A DNA stretch of 64,000 nucleotides from Tipula vernalis (GCA_958295665.1 OY282560.1:25565653-25629652); one strand, 5' to 3'; counted from the first letter of the stretch, positions 1-11,435 are shown. Program-made: numbers and translations. The notes: generated by a model not told the origin, from the sequence alone.

Positions 1-355
1 CAGCCGTCACTGGAGGTATTGTCAACATTTATATGGAAAAGTGTGATAAAGAATTAGAATTTTAGGTTTTTTGTCAAGGATAAAATAAAATTTGCAAACT
101 TTACGTTTGAAACAAAACGATCTTTCTTAGCTTTATTTTGGGTGTTTTGGGAATTTTATTTTCGGGCCATCGTAGTGATTCCAGTCTTTTTAGAATTAGT
201 TATTTTATGGGTATTAAGTCTCTTTCTATTTTTTGTGAACCTGTTCTAAGTGGATGATGATCCCCAAATTTTTTTCTGGCCTTTACATCCCTTTATAATG
301 GAGTCCTAACCAGCAGCGCTATGTTACGGCACCGATTGAAACACAAATGATTTTA
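1..355. other. AT-rich DNA without recognisable gene
   Basis: No long open frame, RNA gene or repeat was recognised here. The stretch ends at the left terminus of the first palindromic-ended MITE. Confidence 0.6.
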
Positions 356-610
356 GCTGTTTTTTTATTCGCTCCGGATAGCTGCTATCGAGAGCCGACA
401 TTTTTATACGCCTAAATTTAAATTTGATGCGCTATTTATTGGTAAACTAAACTTATTTAACATCACACTATCATTTTTAATTCAATTGTTTAGCGAAAAC
501 TTGATATAAAAAATATTTGCCTCTACCTATTTATACGAAGTGCTATCGGGAGCCACTTTTTATATGACGGCTCTCGATAGCAGCTACCCGGAGCGAATAA
601 AAAACGCAGC
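356..610. mobile_element. MITE copy 1 with ~45-bp terminal inverted repeats
   Basis: The two ends are inverted copies of each other: GCTG, then a T-run, ATTCGCTCCGG, then GCTGCTATCGAGAGCCG on the left, and the reverse complement at 568-610. Just inside the right end is a second inverted motif, GCTATCGGGAGCC at 542-554, which can pair with the terminal GGCTCTCGATAGC at 569-581 and would form a subterminal hairpin. About 255 bp, no coding capacity. A second copy in opposite orientation lies at 18229-18486, which shows it is a dispersed element. No convincing target duplication is visible, so the superfamily is not assigned. Confidence 0.85.
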
Positions 611-2104
611 ATATCTTGCCATTTTTTGTGTTTATGAACAGACTTTTATATCGAAACGTTAATGAATCACGAACACATAACTTCAAGTGTATCTCGACGC
701 TTACTTTACCACTTGGTGGTCCCAAGTCCGATTCGCAAAAAATTCTCCAGGTTGAGTAGATCTTTGCTACTTCTATTGTGCTATCTGCAGAGAGGATACT
801 TTTTTTTCTGTAACATTAAGTAATCGATGCCGATGCTCTAACCCTTTATTTTGTAATCTGTTCATTTTGTACAGGAGCAAATATGTTTTTGTTATTTTAA
901 TTTGATTGCATTATAAAATGCATTATAAATATCATAGAAAAAAAATTCCTTAGAATTTCGTTTGGTTTACCTTTGACCGTGCTTCAAAGAGTTTTAGCAC
1001 AAACCGAAATTATATCCTGTGGAATCAATCAACATAATTTATTCACAACCAACAAATAATTTCCAAACCCCGTTAGCTAAAAATTTATCACTGTTATCTT
1101 GGAACTGGGTACGAATAAGTAATAAAACATGAAAATATGAACATTAATAATTAACTTCGCAAAAACATCCCACCTTAAGGCGATTTACCATTTTTTTTAT
1201 GTGAATTTTCCTTTCTGTCGGTTTTTCGGTAGAGAGTATCATGCACGTGTTATTTGGCCATGAATTATAAGAATTTATGGTTTTTTGTGGTATATAGTTT
1301 TGTATTGCACTGTACAGTAGACATTTTGTGGTTTGGTGCAGTAATACCTGCATTTCACCTCATATTGATCAAACAAAATAGTTTCAATTTCAAAAGGTTA
1401 TAAAAATAATCAATAGTTTAGCTAAAACTATATAATGTACGAGAAATATATAAATATGTATGTATGTGTAAAAATACTATTCCGCTAATGATGTTAAAGT
1501 GTAGTTTTAGCAAAATGCAACAGCTTTTGAACTTCATCGTTCGTATTTTTAATAAACAAATTGCACGCGCAAGCAAATTGGTGATAAGGGGTGCCACGAA
1601 AAAGGATTTTGGGAATTTTATGGAATTTTTCAACTTTGTAGTACATTCTCCTTTGCTTAGCAAAAAATCAATATGATTTGACTGTAAACAGTGTAGGTTT
1701 ACTGTGTATAATATGTATACCACGTAAGGAAATTTTCCTTTGTTTTATACTCGCATATTGTTGTTTTCTTGCAGGATGGAAAACTAATTTTTTGGTTGCC
1801 CTCTGGGCACCAAAGAACTAGTTTTCTTTAATACATTTTTATACTCCTTTTATGAGATTTGGATTTTTATTTTATTCTTATCTTTTGATTAGATAAATAA
1901 CATTTTTGTAGATGATTGGTTTTATGCGACAAAAGATGGGATTCTATGAAAATTATTCGACAGTTGAACAAAGCGTGCGACACAGATCGACACAGTTTCT
2001 TGATAAATTACGGTGAGCCGGGTACTTACTTTGCTTCCCATATTTTTGGGGGTAATCGGCCGATTTTGTAGTTAAGGTGTGCCGCAAATTTTAATGTCAG
2101 TGTT
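611..2104. other. AT-rich intergenic DNA, no gene recognised
   Basis: Several short open frames occur on both strands (for example opposing frames at about 1418-1723), but they overlap each other, have no recognised motif and are of the length expected by chance in AT-rich DNA. A small hairpin (TGCCC-TCT-GGGCA) sits near 1797-1809. Confidence 0.5.
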
Positions 2105-2309
2105 GAAAGATCGAATATCGAATGGCCGAATGTCAAAAGGCCGAACATCGAATGACCGAATATGCCGAAAGGTCAAATGTCTAATGACCAAATGAGTCGA
2201 AAGGCCGAATGTCTAAAGGCGAGAATGGGTCGAAGGGGTGAATGTCGAAATGTAGAATGGGTCGAATGGCCGAACGTGTGGAATGGCCGATCGGGTTGAA
2301 AAGCCGAAT
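2105..2309. repeat. Degenerate GGCCGAATGTCGAAA-type minisatellite, cluster 1
   Basis: About 14 to 15 loosely conserved units of roughly 12-15 bp built from the words GGCCGAATG, TCGAAA and TCGAATG follow one another. Units differ by substitutions and small indels, so this is an old array. Confidence 0.8.
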
Positions 2310-3312
2310 TTGCATTTACTTAATTTATTGAAATCAATATTTTTTATAAGCATTGAATTTATTTCTTAATATAAAATGATTTACATAAATTGAAAATTCG
2401 TGGTAAATCCTCCGCCAGTAGCTTATTAATGTCATCAAATTTTGTTGGCAAAATGTGTATCATTTTTTGTGTTTTTTGGTTTATTGCTTGCAGGCGATGT
2501 GTTAATTTTTTTATGACCAAGGGTTTTTGTTTGTGAGTATATCTTACCACCTCTTGTAGTAATTGAGTAGCTAAGAAAAAATTTATTTTTATTTTATGTA
2601 TTTCGCGGGATCACTACATTTGGCTGAAAAAAACAAAAAATATAAAAATATTAAACTGCAGGCTAGAATCCCGAAAAAACAAATCTAGAAATTACCAGAA
2701 TAGCAATCCAGAAAAAATATTTTGTTTAAAATAAATAAAAAAAATTTATTTAGAATTTTAATTTTAAGCCAGCCACAACACAACTTGAAACACTTCTGGA
2801 AGGAATATCACTAGAGGCGATATGGGCGATACAATTCATGGATCTGTCTGAAAGGTTGACGAAGCTATTTCCATTATCACAAATATTAAGGCCTCTTTTG
2901 GCTTATTTAGTTTTAACATGGGTGCGGTCCAAATTTGATAATTGTGTTTCTGGATTTTAGTTTTCTGGTCGAATGTCGAAAGGTCGAATGCTGAAAGGCC
3001 GAATGCTGAAAGGCTGAATGTCCGAAACGAAACTCTAACATTTATAGATCTATGAATTGAGATTGGAGCATTTTTATACAGCATTTTAATCTATGAGTTT
3101 GAATGCTTTTATTTTCATATTGTAGTTAACAAAAATTTAATCCGGTCTTCTTTTCGATGGGGCACTTTACTTTGTAGTTTTTGGGATTTTTTCTTTCGGG
3201 AATATGATGCTATCTTGTCAATAATGTCTGAGACTTGCGTGTCATGATTTTTATTCACTTACCTACTAGAAGTAAAGCAACTGTTTAATTACCAAAACAA
3301 ACAACAAAACAA
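2310..3312. other. AT-rich DNA with no gene; holds minisatellite cluster 2
   Basis: Apart from the small second minisatellite cluster at 2967-3028, nothing was recognised. Short frames in this interval have no domain similarity and no coding context. Confidence 0.5.
2967..3028. repeat. Degenerate GGTCGAATGTCGAAA-type minisatellite, cluster 2
   Basis: Four to five units of the same word family as the array at 2105-2309 (GGTCGAATG, CTGAAAGGCC, GAATGCTGAAAGGC). It is about 660 bp away from cluster 1, so either one array was split or the motif is part of a dispersed repeat. Confidence 0.75.
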
Positions 3313-3383
3313 TTCTTGCTCTCAAGTCTCATTTTACGACCAAAACTCGTGCAGTGGTCATAAAATGAGACTTAAGAGCAGAA
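3313..3383 (-). other. Near-perfect ~29-bp stem hairpin (pre-miRNA-sized)
   Basis: The left arm (3313-3342) and right arm (3355-3383) are inverted copies with one single-base bulge and two mismatches around a 12-base loop. Both mismatches are C opposite A on the plus strand, so a minus-strand transcript would have G-U wobbles there and fold with only the bulge. About 71 nt in total, close to pre-miRNA size. Expression is unknown; a miniature foldback transposon is the main alternative. Confidence 0.45.
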
Positions 3384-5159
3384 ATTCGTCATTTCCTTTG
3401 GCTGTGAACTTCAAGATTAATTATTTAGGCCACAAAAGGTTTTATATTCATCCTCAAAGTACTCCATGGTTCGAATGGTATGAAATGATTTATTGGTAGT
3501 CTCATTTAAATAAAAAACAAAAAAAATTTAATCGCGGTAGTACCAGAGGAAACGCACATTATCTTCGCACAAATTTATAAAGATTTATGATAGGAGAAGA
3601 CATTTGTCAGTGACAAGTCATTTTTTTCGTCTTAACAAAAGACAAATCTCAAGTTAAAGCCGGTTTATCTGTAGAATTATTATTTATGTTTGTAAATATG
3701 CAGACATACAATATAATTTATTTATATAACATATACGTATACGTATACGCTTACAACATAATTTATTATGTACTACATATTTATGTTCTTATTTTCATTT
3801 CAGATAAAAGGGTATGCTTTATCATCCAGCTACTGCTGAGGATTCATTATGTTACATAACATTGACTAAGGTTTTACACATAAGAATGTAATTTTGATTT
3901 TTTTGGATGGATCTGTAGGCGAATAAAATGGTACACATTTTTTTTATTACATCTAATGTGTCCATAAATTAAATTATTATGTTTTTATGGTTTTGCTAAA
4001 ATTTATGGTATTACTTATAAAAAGGTGAAATAATTTGTATTATCGTTTATTTCATTGATAATCAATTATTAACACTTAATCAAAAAGCGAGGCGTAGATG
4101 TTTTATTTAGCAGAAGATTCTTATCTTTTAAAATCAACCTGTGGTTCCCAATAAACCTTTGAAGAAAATTCAAGGTCAGAAGCATATATCGTTTCCACTC
4201 ATAAACAATGACAATACCACATAACATGCTATAATAATTGCAGCTCAGCAGCTTTTTCGAATTTGTTTAACCTCGATTTGCTACTTTATAAGGTAGGACG
4301 TTAAAAGTTATTTTGAAAGAGTTAGTTAAAATCCGGAATATTTAAAACCTTGAACTTTTAATTTGAAAGAGTTTGTAATTTCTGAATTAGAATTTTGTTT
4401 CATGCGGGAATTTTATAAGTCCAAATTTAAAATTTTAATTTAGAAATATTAAAATTTGTAATATTGAATTTCAGGATTATAAAAGAATTTTAATTTTAAA
4501 AATTAAGAATTTTTAATTTACCATTTGCAAAATTATTTCTTAATTTTAAGATTTTAAATTTTGATTCTGAAAGCAATTTTATCTGATAAAAAACGTCGAT
4601 TATTGATATTATTGACATTACGCTAAGCGAATTTTTAAAATGAGTCATGAAGCTGAATACATTCAAAAACTCAGTTAACCGCGCAGATTTTGAAGCTTTG
4701 CATCCAAAAATTAAGTCTGCAGCAAAATACTCGCAATTCGATATTCAAATTCAAATTTACTAATGCAGCCATAATGCAGTTTTTGCTCTTTTTAATTACA
4801 AAAAAGAAAAACAATTGAAAAATTATATTTCTTAAAATCTCCTTTAATTAATTTTTGGTTTAGTTAAGAATTTACACCGTAATTATTTTTAATTCTTAAT
4901 ATTTCATTGAACTATTTTTTGGTATAGGCTCTTTATTTTAACTTATTTGAGCTTGAGCTTTCAATCCCAATTCGGGATCATTGTCAAAAGCATAATTAAA
5001 ATTATTTCTAAAATTGTCCGTTTATATAAAATTTACACATAACAAATTTTGACCCAAAAAATTATAAAACTAATACTAAATTTCACAAACAAAATTTAAA
5101 AATTCTAAAAGATACATTAGTCTTAACCAATATCCCGAAAATGTAATAAAAAAGGTAAT
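3384..5159. other. Very AT-rich DNA, no gene recognised
   Basis: Long stretches of A/T with many stops in all frames. No transposase, reverse transcriptase or RNA gene motif was recognised. A short ACGTATACGTATACG alternating stretch lies near 3735. Confidence 0.5.
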
Positions 5160-5603
5160 TTGGAAAATAAGAATTTTTCACAGAAATCCTCTAATATAGA
5201 CCAGAAAATGAAATCACAAACCGTACGACCATTCCCTTACATACACCTTTATGAAAAAATAAAACGGCTTTTCCCTTATAATTTTAAAATTGTGGGATGT
5301 GCAGCCACAAGCTTAAATGGTAATATTTTTTCCAAAATAATAGACAAGGTACCTTTAAAAAAACAATGAAATATGGTTTACCAAGTCCGTTGTAGTTGCA
5401 ACGCGACTTATATCGGACAGACAAAACAATTTTTGGAAAATAGAATGTACCAACACATATATGACACCAATAAAGATCTAAATTCAAATTTTAGTGCATT
5501 TATACAACATCTGAAAAATTCAAAACATTTAATCAATTTAGATAACGTCAACATTCTCGATAAGCAAACCAATTTTAGGAAAAGATTTTGCAAATGTTAC
5601 TAA
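5160..5603 (+). pseudogene. Penelope-like element GIY-YIG endonuclease fragment
   Basis: One reading frame, interrupted by an in-frame TGA at 5367-5369, carries the C-terminal GIY-YIG nuclease signature of Penelope-like retroelements. After the stop, the frame has a VYQVRCSCNATYIGQT core (a cysteine pair, then the YIG tyrosine) followed by LENRMYQH, which supplies the conserved arginine and a following histidine. In intact elements this nuclease nicks target DNA during retrotransposition and lies downstream of the reverse transcriptase; no RT is present upstream, so this is a 5'-truncated relic. The region before the stop (5160-5366) is in frame and resembles the linker. No functional start is expected. 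The family assignment is from motif recognition only. Confidence 0.75.
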
Positions 5604-5984
5604 TTCGATTAATATTGTGGAAGATTAAGCTTTTGTTGGCAACCCGTATGATTTATTTATTAAAGTTTTTTGTCTCATAATCAATTTATTTTTATTCAAT
5701 TGTACAACTTTTCTCCATGAAAACGCTTTAGAAAAGAAAATTTTTCGGAAAATTGTCTAGGGTGTGCATTTTCGTGAAAAATCAGTTTAAGCCTGTATTT
5801 CATGAGAAAAATTGACTCTGATACCCTTGTAAGAGACAAAGACAACGTTTTTTTTATTTTTTATTTCATAGCAAAATTGTAATGCCGGCAAGGGCATCCG
5901 ACAGCATTGACAAAAATGAATTATTTGCTAAAGCAGTTAACTTATGTAAGAGTCTCAATTTATGATCTGGTGCAAAAGTTATTT
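5604..5984. other. AT-rich DNA, no gene recognised
   Basis: Nothing recognisable lies between the Penelope-like fragment and the TAAA tail of the next retroelement relic. Confidence 0.5.
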
Positions 5985-6450
5985 TTATTTATTTATTTAT
6001 TTAACAACCATCAGCATCGCTAAGCAAACAAAAAAAAAATTAATAATTATCAACAGTCAAAAAATTTAAACAACTCATTTCTAAACGAATTTCTTGTCAT
6101 GTTAAAATCAAAAACATCGTAATCAGAAAGTGCAAAATTTCCAGAAACAGCATCAGTGTGTAGCAAACGACGGTGGCGCAAACAACATGTTGGATCGTAG
6201 ATATTGAATCGAGCAAGTAATTCCTCATAATCTATTCGAAGGGCATACAAAACAAATTGCTTCTGAATGCTCTCAATTCTATCTGAATGGCACTTATAAA
6301 ATAGGCATCAGATTCTGTATTCTAGAACAGAACGAATAAAGGGTATATGCAAAGTTTTCAGTGTGAGCGAGTCACACAAATCTTTACAATTGCGCTTAAT
6401 GAAACCTATACCATAATTTAAGCGTTTGTAATAACAAAATGTAAAGGGCT
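5985..6450 (-). pseudogene. 3' end of a non-LTR retrotransposon ORF2, with TAAA tail
   Basis: Read on the minus strand, the stretch from about 6430 down to 6050 encodes the region downstream of the RT palm in insect non-LTR retrotransposons. It has a GFIKRNCKDL-like segment, then IRSVLEYR, then CHSDRIESIQKQFVLYALR, then a diverged C-terminal part ending at a stop near 6050. A TGA interrupts the frame after LEYRI. The minus-strand 3' end finishes with GGTTGTTAAATAAATAAA, a tandem TAAA tail typical of target-primed insertion. The 5' part is missing beyond about 6450. Clade not determined (jockey/CR1-like groups are likely). Confidence 0.75.
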
Positions 6451-6608
6451 GAAACCTCACGAGGTGATCAGAGCTTCGGTCTGTATTACGTGCGTTCGTG
6501 AGATTATATCAAGTGAACTCGAACTAGCTCCCGAATCAATCAATCCCTAACTGAATCCCTCAATCCCTTACTCAATCTAAATTCAATCTCCAACTGAGGT
6601 ACAGCATC

Positions 6609-8186
6609 CACCATCACCATCACCATCACCATCACCATCACCATCACCATCACCATCACCATCACCATCACCATCACCATCACCATCACCATCACCATCA
6701 CCATCACCATCACCATCACCATCACCATCACCATCACCATCACCATCACCATCACCATCACCATCACCATCACCATCACCATCACCATCACCATCACCAT
6801 CACCATCACCATCACCATCACCATCACCATCACCATCACCATCACCATCACCATCACCATCACCATCACCATCACCATCACCATCACCATCACCATCACC
6901 ATCACCATCACCATCACCATCACCATCACCATCACCATCACCATCACCATCACCATCACCATCACCATCACCATCACCATCACCATCACCATCACCATCA
7001 CCATCACCATCACCATCACCATCACCATCACCATCACCATCACCATCACCATCACCATCACCATCACCATCACCATCACCATCACCATCACCATCACCAT
7101 CACCATCACCATCACCATCACCATCACCATCACCATCACCATCACCATCACCATCACCATCACCATCACCATCACCATCACCATCACCATCACCATCACC
7201 ATCACCATCACCATCACCATCACCATCACCATCACCATCACCATCACCATCACCATCACCATCACCATCACCATCACCATCACCATCACCATCACCATCA
7301 CCATCACCATCACCATCACCATCACCATCACCATCACCATCACCATCACCATCACCATCACCATCACCATCACCATCACCATCACCATCACCATCACCAT
7401 CACCATCACCATCACCATCACCATCACCATCACCATCACCATCACCATCACCATCACCATCACCATCACCATCACCATCACCATCACCATCACCATCACC
7501 ATCACCATCACCATCACCATCACCATCACCATCACCATCACCATCACCATCACCATCACCATCACCATCACCATCACCATCACCATCACCATCACCATCA
7601 CCATCACCATCACCATCACCATCACCATCACCATCACCATCACCATCACCATCACCATCACCATCACCATCACCATCACCATCACCATCACCATCACCAT
7701 CACCATCACCATCACCATCACCATCACCATCACCATCACCATCACCATCACCATCACCATCACCATCACCATCACCATCACCATCACCATCACCATCACC
7801 ATCACCATCACCATCACCATCACCATCACCATCACCATCACCATCACCATCACCATCACCATCACCATCACCATCACCATCACCATCACCATCACCATCA
7901 CCATCACCATCACCATCACCATCACCATCACCATCACCATCACCATCACCATCACCATCACCATCACCATCACCATCACCATCACCATCACCATCACCAT
8001 CACCATCACCATCACCATCACCATCACCATCACCATCACCATCACCATCACCATCACCATCACCATCACCATCACCATCACCATCACCATCACCATCACC
8101 ATCACCATCACCATCACCATCACCATCACCATCACCATCACCATCACCATCACCATCACCATCACCATCACCATCACCATCACCAT
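6609..8186. repeat. (CACCAT)263 perfect hexanucleotide array
   Basis: The hexamer CACCAT repeats without a single visible change for 1,578 bp, 263 copies; it is followed by two degenerate units containing TACC. In the two strands it can be read as Met-Val, His-His or Ile-Thr dipeptides, but the flanks carry no gene, so the open frame across it (minus strand, to 6540) is an artefact of a period divisible by three. Confidence 0.97.
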
Positions 8187-8195
8187 TACCATTAC

Positions 8196-9232
8196 CTGGC
8201 TATAGAAATATTTACCAATTTTTTATATATGCTGGTTTGAATATTGAGTTGGGTATTTTTGGGGTATTGAGTTTGGGGTTGAGTTGGAGGTTAAGTTAGA
8301 GGTCAATTCAAACAAGGCGAATTTCATAATAATTGGCTGAGAAATAGTCAAGTTCCATCATGCTTGGCCATATTCCAGAACTTCATCCAAAAATCATTTT
8401 AGAATCCTATTTCCAATGCACAAACCGAATTTCATCATAATTGGTTGAGAAATAGGCAACCATCGTACTTGGCCATATTCCAGAACTTCATCCAAATATC
8501 ATTTTAAAATCCCATTTCCAATGTACAAGCCGAATTTCATCATAATTGAATAAAAAATAGGCAAGTTCCGTAGAATGGAAGAGTAGAATCCCATTTCCAA
8601 CGCACATGTCAAATTTTATCATAATCGGTTGAGAAATATACAAGTTCCCTCATATTGGCCATAATCTAAAACTTCATCCAAAAATCATTTTAGAATCCCA
8701 TTTCCATCGCGGAAGTCAAATTTCACTAAAATCAGTTAAGAAATAGATAAGTTCCATCCTAATTGGCCATTCAATTAATATGCTAAAGGTTTAATTTAAA
8801 ATGTAAAAGGTTCAATTTAAGGTTTGAGATATTAACAGTGACCTTTCTAAAGTCTTAAACAATATTTGTGCAAGGTTTGGTTCAAATCGGTCAAGTCGTC
8901 TGGATTTGTTTAAATATCATACACATATGTATGTTGTACAAACAAACAAACACCCACTTTATTTTATAGATTGCTCAATTGCTCACTAAACGCTGGTCCA
9001 ACACTATCTCAACCCCAATTCAACCCGCAAATGGTCCCCAACTCAACCCTCAAACCAGCAAAATTGGTCAAATGCTCATTTTATCTTAACCCAACCCCAA
9101 CTCAACTCCAACTCAACTTGAACTCAACCCGAAAATTGACCCCTAACTCAACCTTCAACTCAACCCCAAACTCTATACCCAACTCAATATTCAAACCAGC
9201 ATACATAACAAATTGGTAAATATTTCTATAAC
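8196..9232. mobile_element. Repeat element bounded by ~110-bp inverted arms
   Basis: The left arm (8196-8310) and right arm (about 9120-9232) are inverted copies: both contain CTATAGAAATATTTACCAA, GCTGGTTTGAATATTGAG and a run of AACTCAACC-type words. Between them are five ~107-bp tandem units and AT-rich DNA. There is no transposase, so this would be a non-autonomous foldback-like element. An open frame at 8971-9219 simply translates the low-complexity AACTCAACCC words and is not considered a gene. Confidence 0.6.
8320..8790. repeat. Five diverged ~107-bp tandem units
   Basis: The words AATTTCATCATAATTGG, GAGAAATAGGCAAGTTCC, TTGGCCATATTCCAGAAC and ATCCCATTTCCAA recur with starts near 8320, 8428, 8533, 8612 and 8719. 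Spacing is 105-108 bp apart from one 79-bp unit that lost an internal part. They lie inside the inverted-arm element. Confidence 0.8.
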
Positions 9233-9244
9233 CAGCAGGGGTGC

Positions 9245-9482
9245 TATTCTTGAACCATTACGAAAATTTTCGCAACCGAAAATTTTCGTAATGCTATTTT
9301 CGTAATGGTAATGGTGAGATCATAATTTAGTATTCTTGAAACCATTACGAATAAAGCGAAGAGAGGAAAAAAGAAATAATAAAATTTCAAGAGAGAAGAT
9401 GAAAATGTAAGTTACTAAAATGGTATTCTTGAAATCCGGATTACGAAAATTTTCGCAACGGAACGTTACTAAAATTTTCGGA
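9245..9482. repeat. Three ~90-bp units carrying a long hairpin motif
   Basis: TATTCTTGAA starts units near 9245, 9331 and 9423. The first unit contains a perfect 16-bp inverted repeat, ATTACGAAAATTTTCG at 9257-9272 and its complement at 9277-9292, with a 4-base loop; the third has a diverged version of it. Confidence 0.75.
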
Positions 9483-10084
9483 TGGTTTTTTTGTTCCTTA
9501 TTGCATTTCGTAATGAAATCATTTAGGTTATTGTTTTAATTATATTCATATAAGGATGTTTATAGAACTCAATAATTTCTGTTGATGTTTAAAAATAATA
9601 TATACGTATTTACATTTCGCTAAATATTTATTATTTTATTACCACAAAAAAAGGGTACCAATTTGCTTGTGGTATGTTTATTATTTTCTTAAAAATAAGG
9701 GTAATAGCTACAATGCTAATTGACAATTTAGGATGTATTTTTAATTGTCGCGTGTTGTAATTGGAATTGAATTGATATACTGTCACAGGCTGCTAATACT
9801 AATGGTACGTAAAGTCATACAATCATACCATCATACCGTAATAGTATCTTACGACAATAAGATCTAAAATCATATCGCCATAGAATCATAGGACAATGCC
9901 ACTACATAAATAGCCGTGATACCAGTCTACAAAAGTCAAATCTCCAATATAAAGAGGGGAATAAAGATTTTTATTTTCCTATGAAACGTAAACAAAATCA
10001 TATGGGAATTATTTTGTGTTGTCTTTATTTTCAATTTAAATGAACACTTTTATTAATTAATAATTTTAAATTAAATATATCGAC
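9483..10084. other. AT-rich DNA, no gene recognised
   Basis: Nothing recognised. A loosely repetitive ATCATACC word occurs around 9810-9900. Confidence 0.5.
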
Positions 10085-10385
10085 CACAATTTTATTTAAA
10101 ATTAATAAAAGTTTAATTCACAATCTTGCGTTTTAGTAAACTGATTTTTATTCTCAAACATCGTCAGGCTCCATGCTTTTTTTTACAATTTCATTTCGTA
10201 GATTAGTTTTATTACTTTACCAATGCTACATAAACAGCCATGATTTATAATAAAACTAATCTAGTAATCTACGAAAAGAAATTTAAAAAAAAACACGAAG
10301 CCTAACGATTTCCCTAAATTCAATTTACTAAAATGCAAAATTGTTAATTAAAATTTTATAATTTTTCAATTAAAATTCTGTACAA
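10085..10385. mobile_element. Hairpin (foldback) MITE, ~300 bp
   Basis: Arms of roughly 130-140 bp (about 10085-10214 and 10248-10385) are inverted copies around a ~33-bp loop. Matching blocks include TTTTAGTAAA, an AGGCTCCATG/AGGCTTCGTG block, a T-run and CGTAGATTAGTTTTATTA. The right arm has a small duplication (AGTAATCT). No coding capacity; outer ends are fuzzy. Confidence 0.7.
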
Positions 10386-10529
10386 GCTGCAAGATATACA
10401 ATGTGTTTCGTCGCCAAGTGCCCGGCCGGAAAATTCGGAATATTTAAGTAAAATTATCGCAAAAAATCCTTTAAAGTGGGTGTCTCCTTTTTATTTTCTT
10501 TTACTCTAGTAAAATAAAGTATAGTAATC

Positions 10530-10990
10530 ATGAAAATTTTGGACCTTGAGATTTTTAGAGATTTATTTGTTTTGAGGTCCCCTGAGTTCGAAAAAGTGGG
10601 TTTCGAAATGGGGTCTGTCTGTCTGTCTGTCAGTCTGTCAGTCTGTCAGTCTGTCAGTCTGTCAGTCTGTCAGTCTGTCAGTCTGTCAGTCTGTCAGTCT
10701 GTCAGTCTGTCAGTCTGTCAGTCTGTCAGTCTGTCAGTCTGTCAGTCTGTCAGTCTGTCAGTCTGTCAGTCTGTCAGTCTGTCAGTCTGTCAGTCTGTCA
10801 GTCTGTCAGTCTGTCAGTCTGTCAGTCTGTCTGTGTCCTCTCTACAGCCCAGATGGTTTAACCAATCGAACTGAAACTTCAGATTTAAGCTTTTTTGATA
10901 AATTGGGAGGTCCCAGTGAATTTTACTCCAAATCGGCTAACCGGAAGTGGCCACTCCCTTGGTCCAGAAAATTTATTTTGCAAATATCTT
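10530..10990. repeat. Probable dispersed repeat surrounding an octamer microsatellite
   Basis: The flanks of the octamer array (GAGGTCCCCTGAGTTCG before it, CAGCCCAGATGG and AACTGAAACTTC after it) read like a transposon-derived repeat rather than unique DNA. The open frame across it encodes only a periodic Ser/Val/Cys/Leu/Gln peptide and is rejected as a gene. The dispersed nature is inference. Confidence 0.4.
10613..10836. repeat. (CAGTCTGT)25 microsatellite with GTCT edges
   Basis: Twenty-five perfect CAGTCTGT units run from 10631 to 10830, flanked by a few CTGT tetramers on both sides. The octamer is a two-tetramer higher-order form of CTGT/CAGT, suggesting expansion from a tetranucleotide seed. 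Confidence 0.95.
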
Positions 10991-11288
10991 TAAAAGTATA
11001 AGGTTTACAAAAAACTACTTAAAACAAAATGTTTCCAAAAATTAAAAACAAATAAAAATAAAAATTTAAAAATTAAAAAAATAAAATTTCTCAAAATTAT
11101 CTGTTCGTAAAAGAAAGTCGTGTGTTGGCCACACCTCCATTTTAAGTTATGGGCTTGATTATAATTCTGTTTGCGGTTTTTGAAAGTATGAAGTTTATGA
11201 GTCACTTTATTTGATAGTTTGCGCACTTAGCCAGGTTTTTTTAAAGAATGTAAAAAATTACGGGAAAATAACATTTTTTTTACTAAAG
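10991..11288. other. AT-rich DNA, no gene recognised
   Basis: A minus-strand open frame (11005-11226) has low-complexity Phe/Lys/Asn content and no recognised motif; it is treated as chance. Confidence 0.5.
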
Positions 11289-11435
11289 AAAACCTCTACT
11301 TTTTAAAAAACTGAACTGTAAACCGTGAAAATGTCCCATTAAGTTAATTATTTTAATTATTATTATTAATCTACAGCATAATATCTACATATTCACAAAA
11401 CTTTGTTACTAGCTAACTCTTAAAAATACCGCGCA
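11289..11435. repeat. Left TIR of the mariner-relative element
   Basis: Pairs as an inverted copy with 12788-12934; identity is highest in the inner ~70 bp and lower in the middle. Confidence 0.75.

Noticed and set aside
6540..8192. 550-codon minus-strand frame of Met-Val repeats
   Set aside because: It is only the CACCAT array read in one frame; the period is divisible by three, so every frame without a stop stays open, and the flanks carry no domain.
8971..9219. 82-codon frame rich in Asn, Pro, Ser and Thr
   Set aside because: Translation of low-complexity AACTCAACCC words inside the inverted-arm repeat.
10530..10874. 114-codon frame rich in Ser, Val, Cys and Gln
   Set aside because: Translation of the CAGTCTGT octamer array inside a repeat; no domain outside the periodic part.
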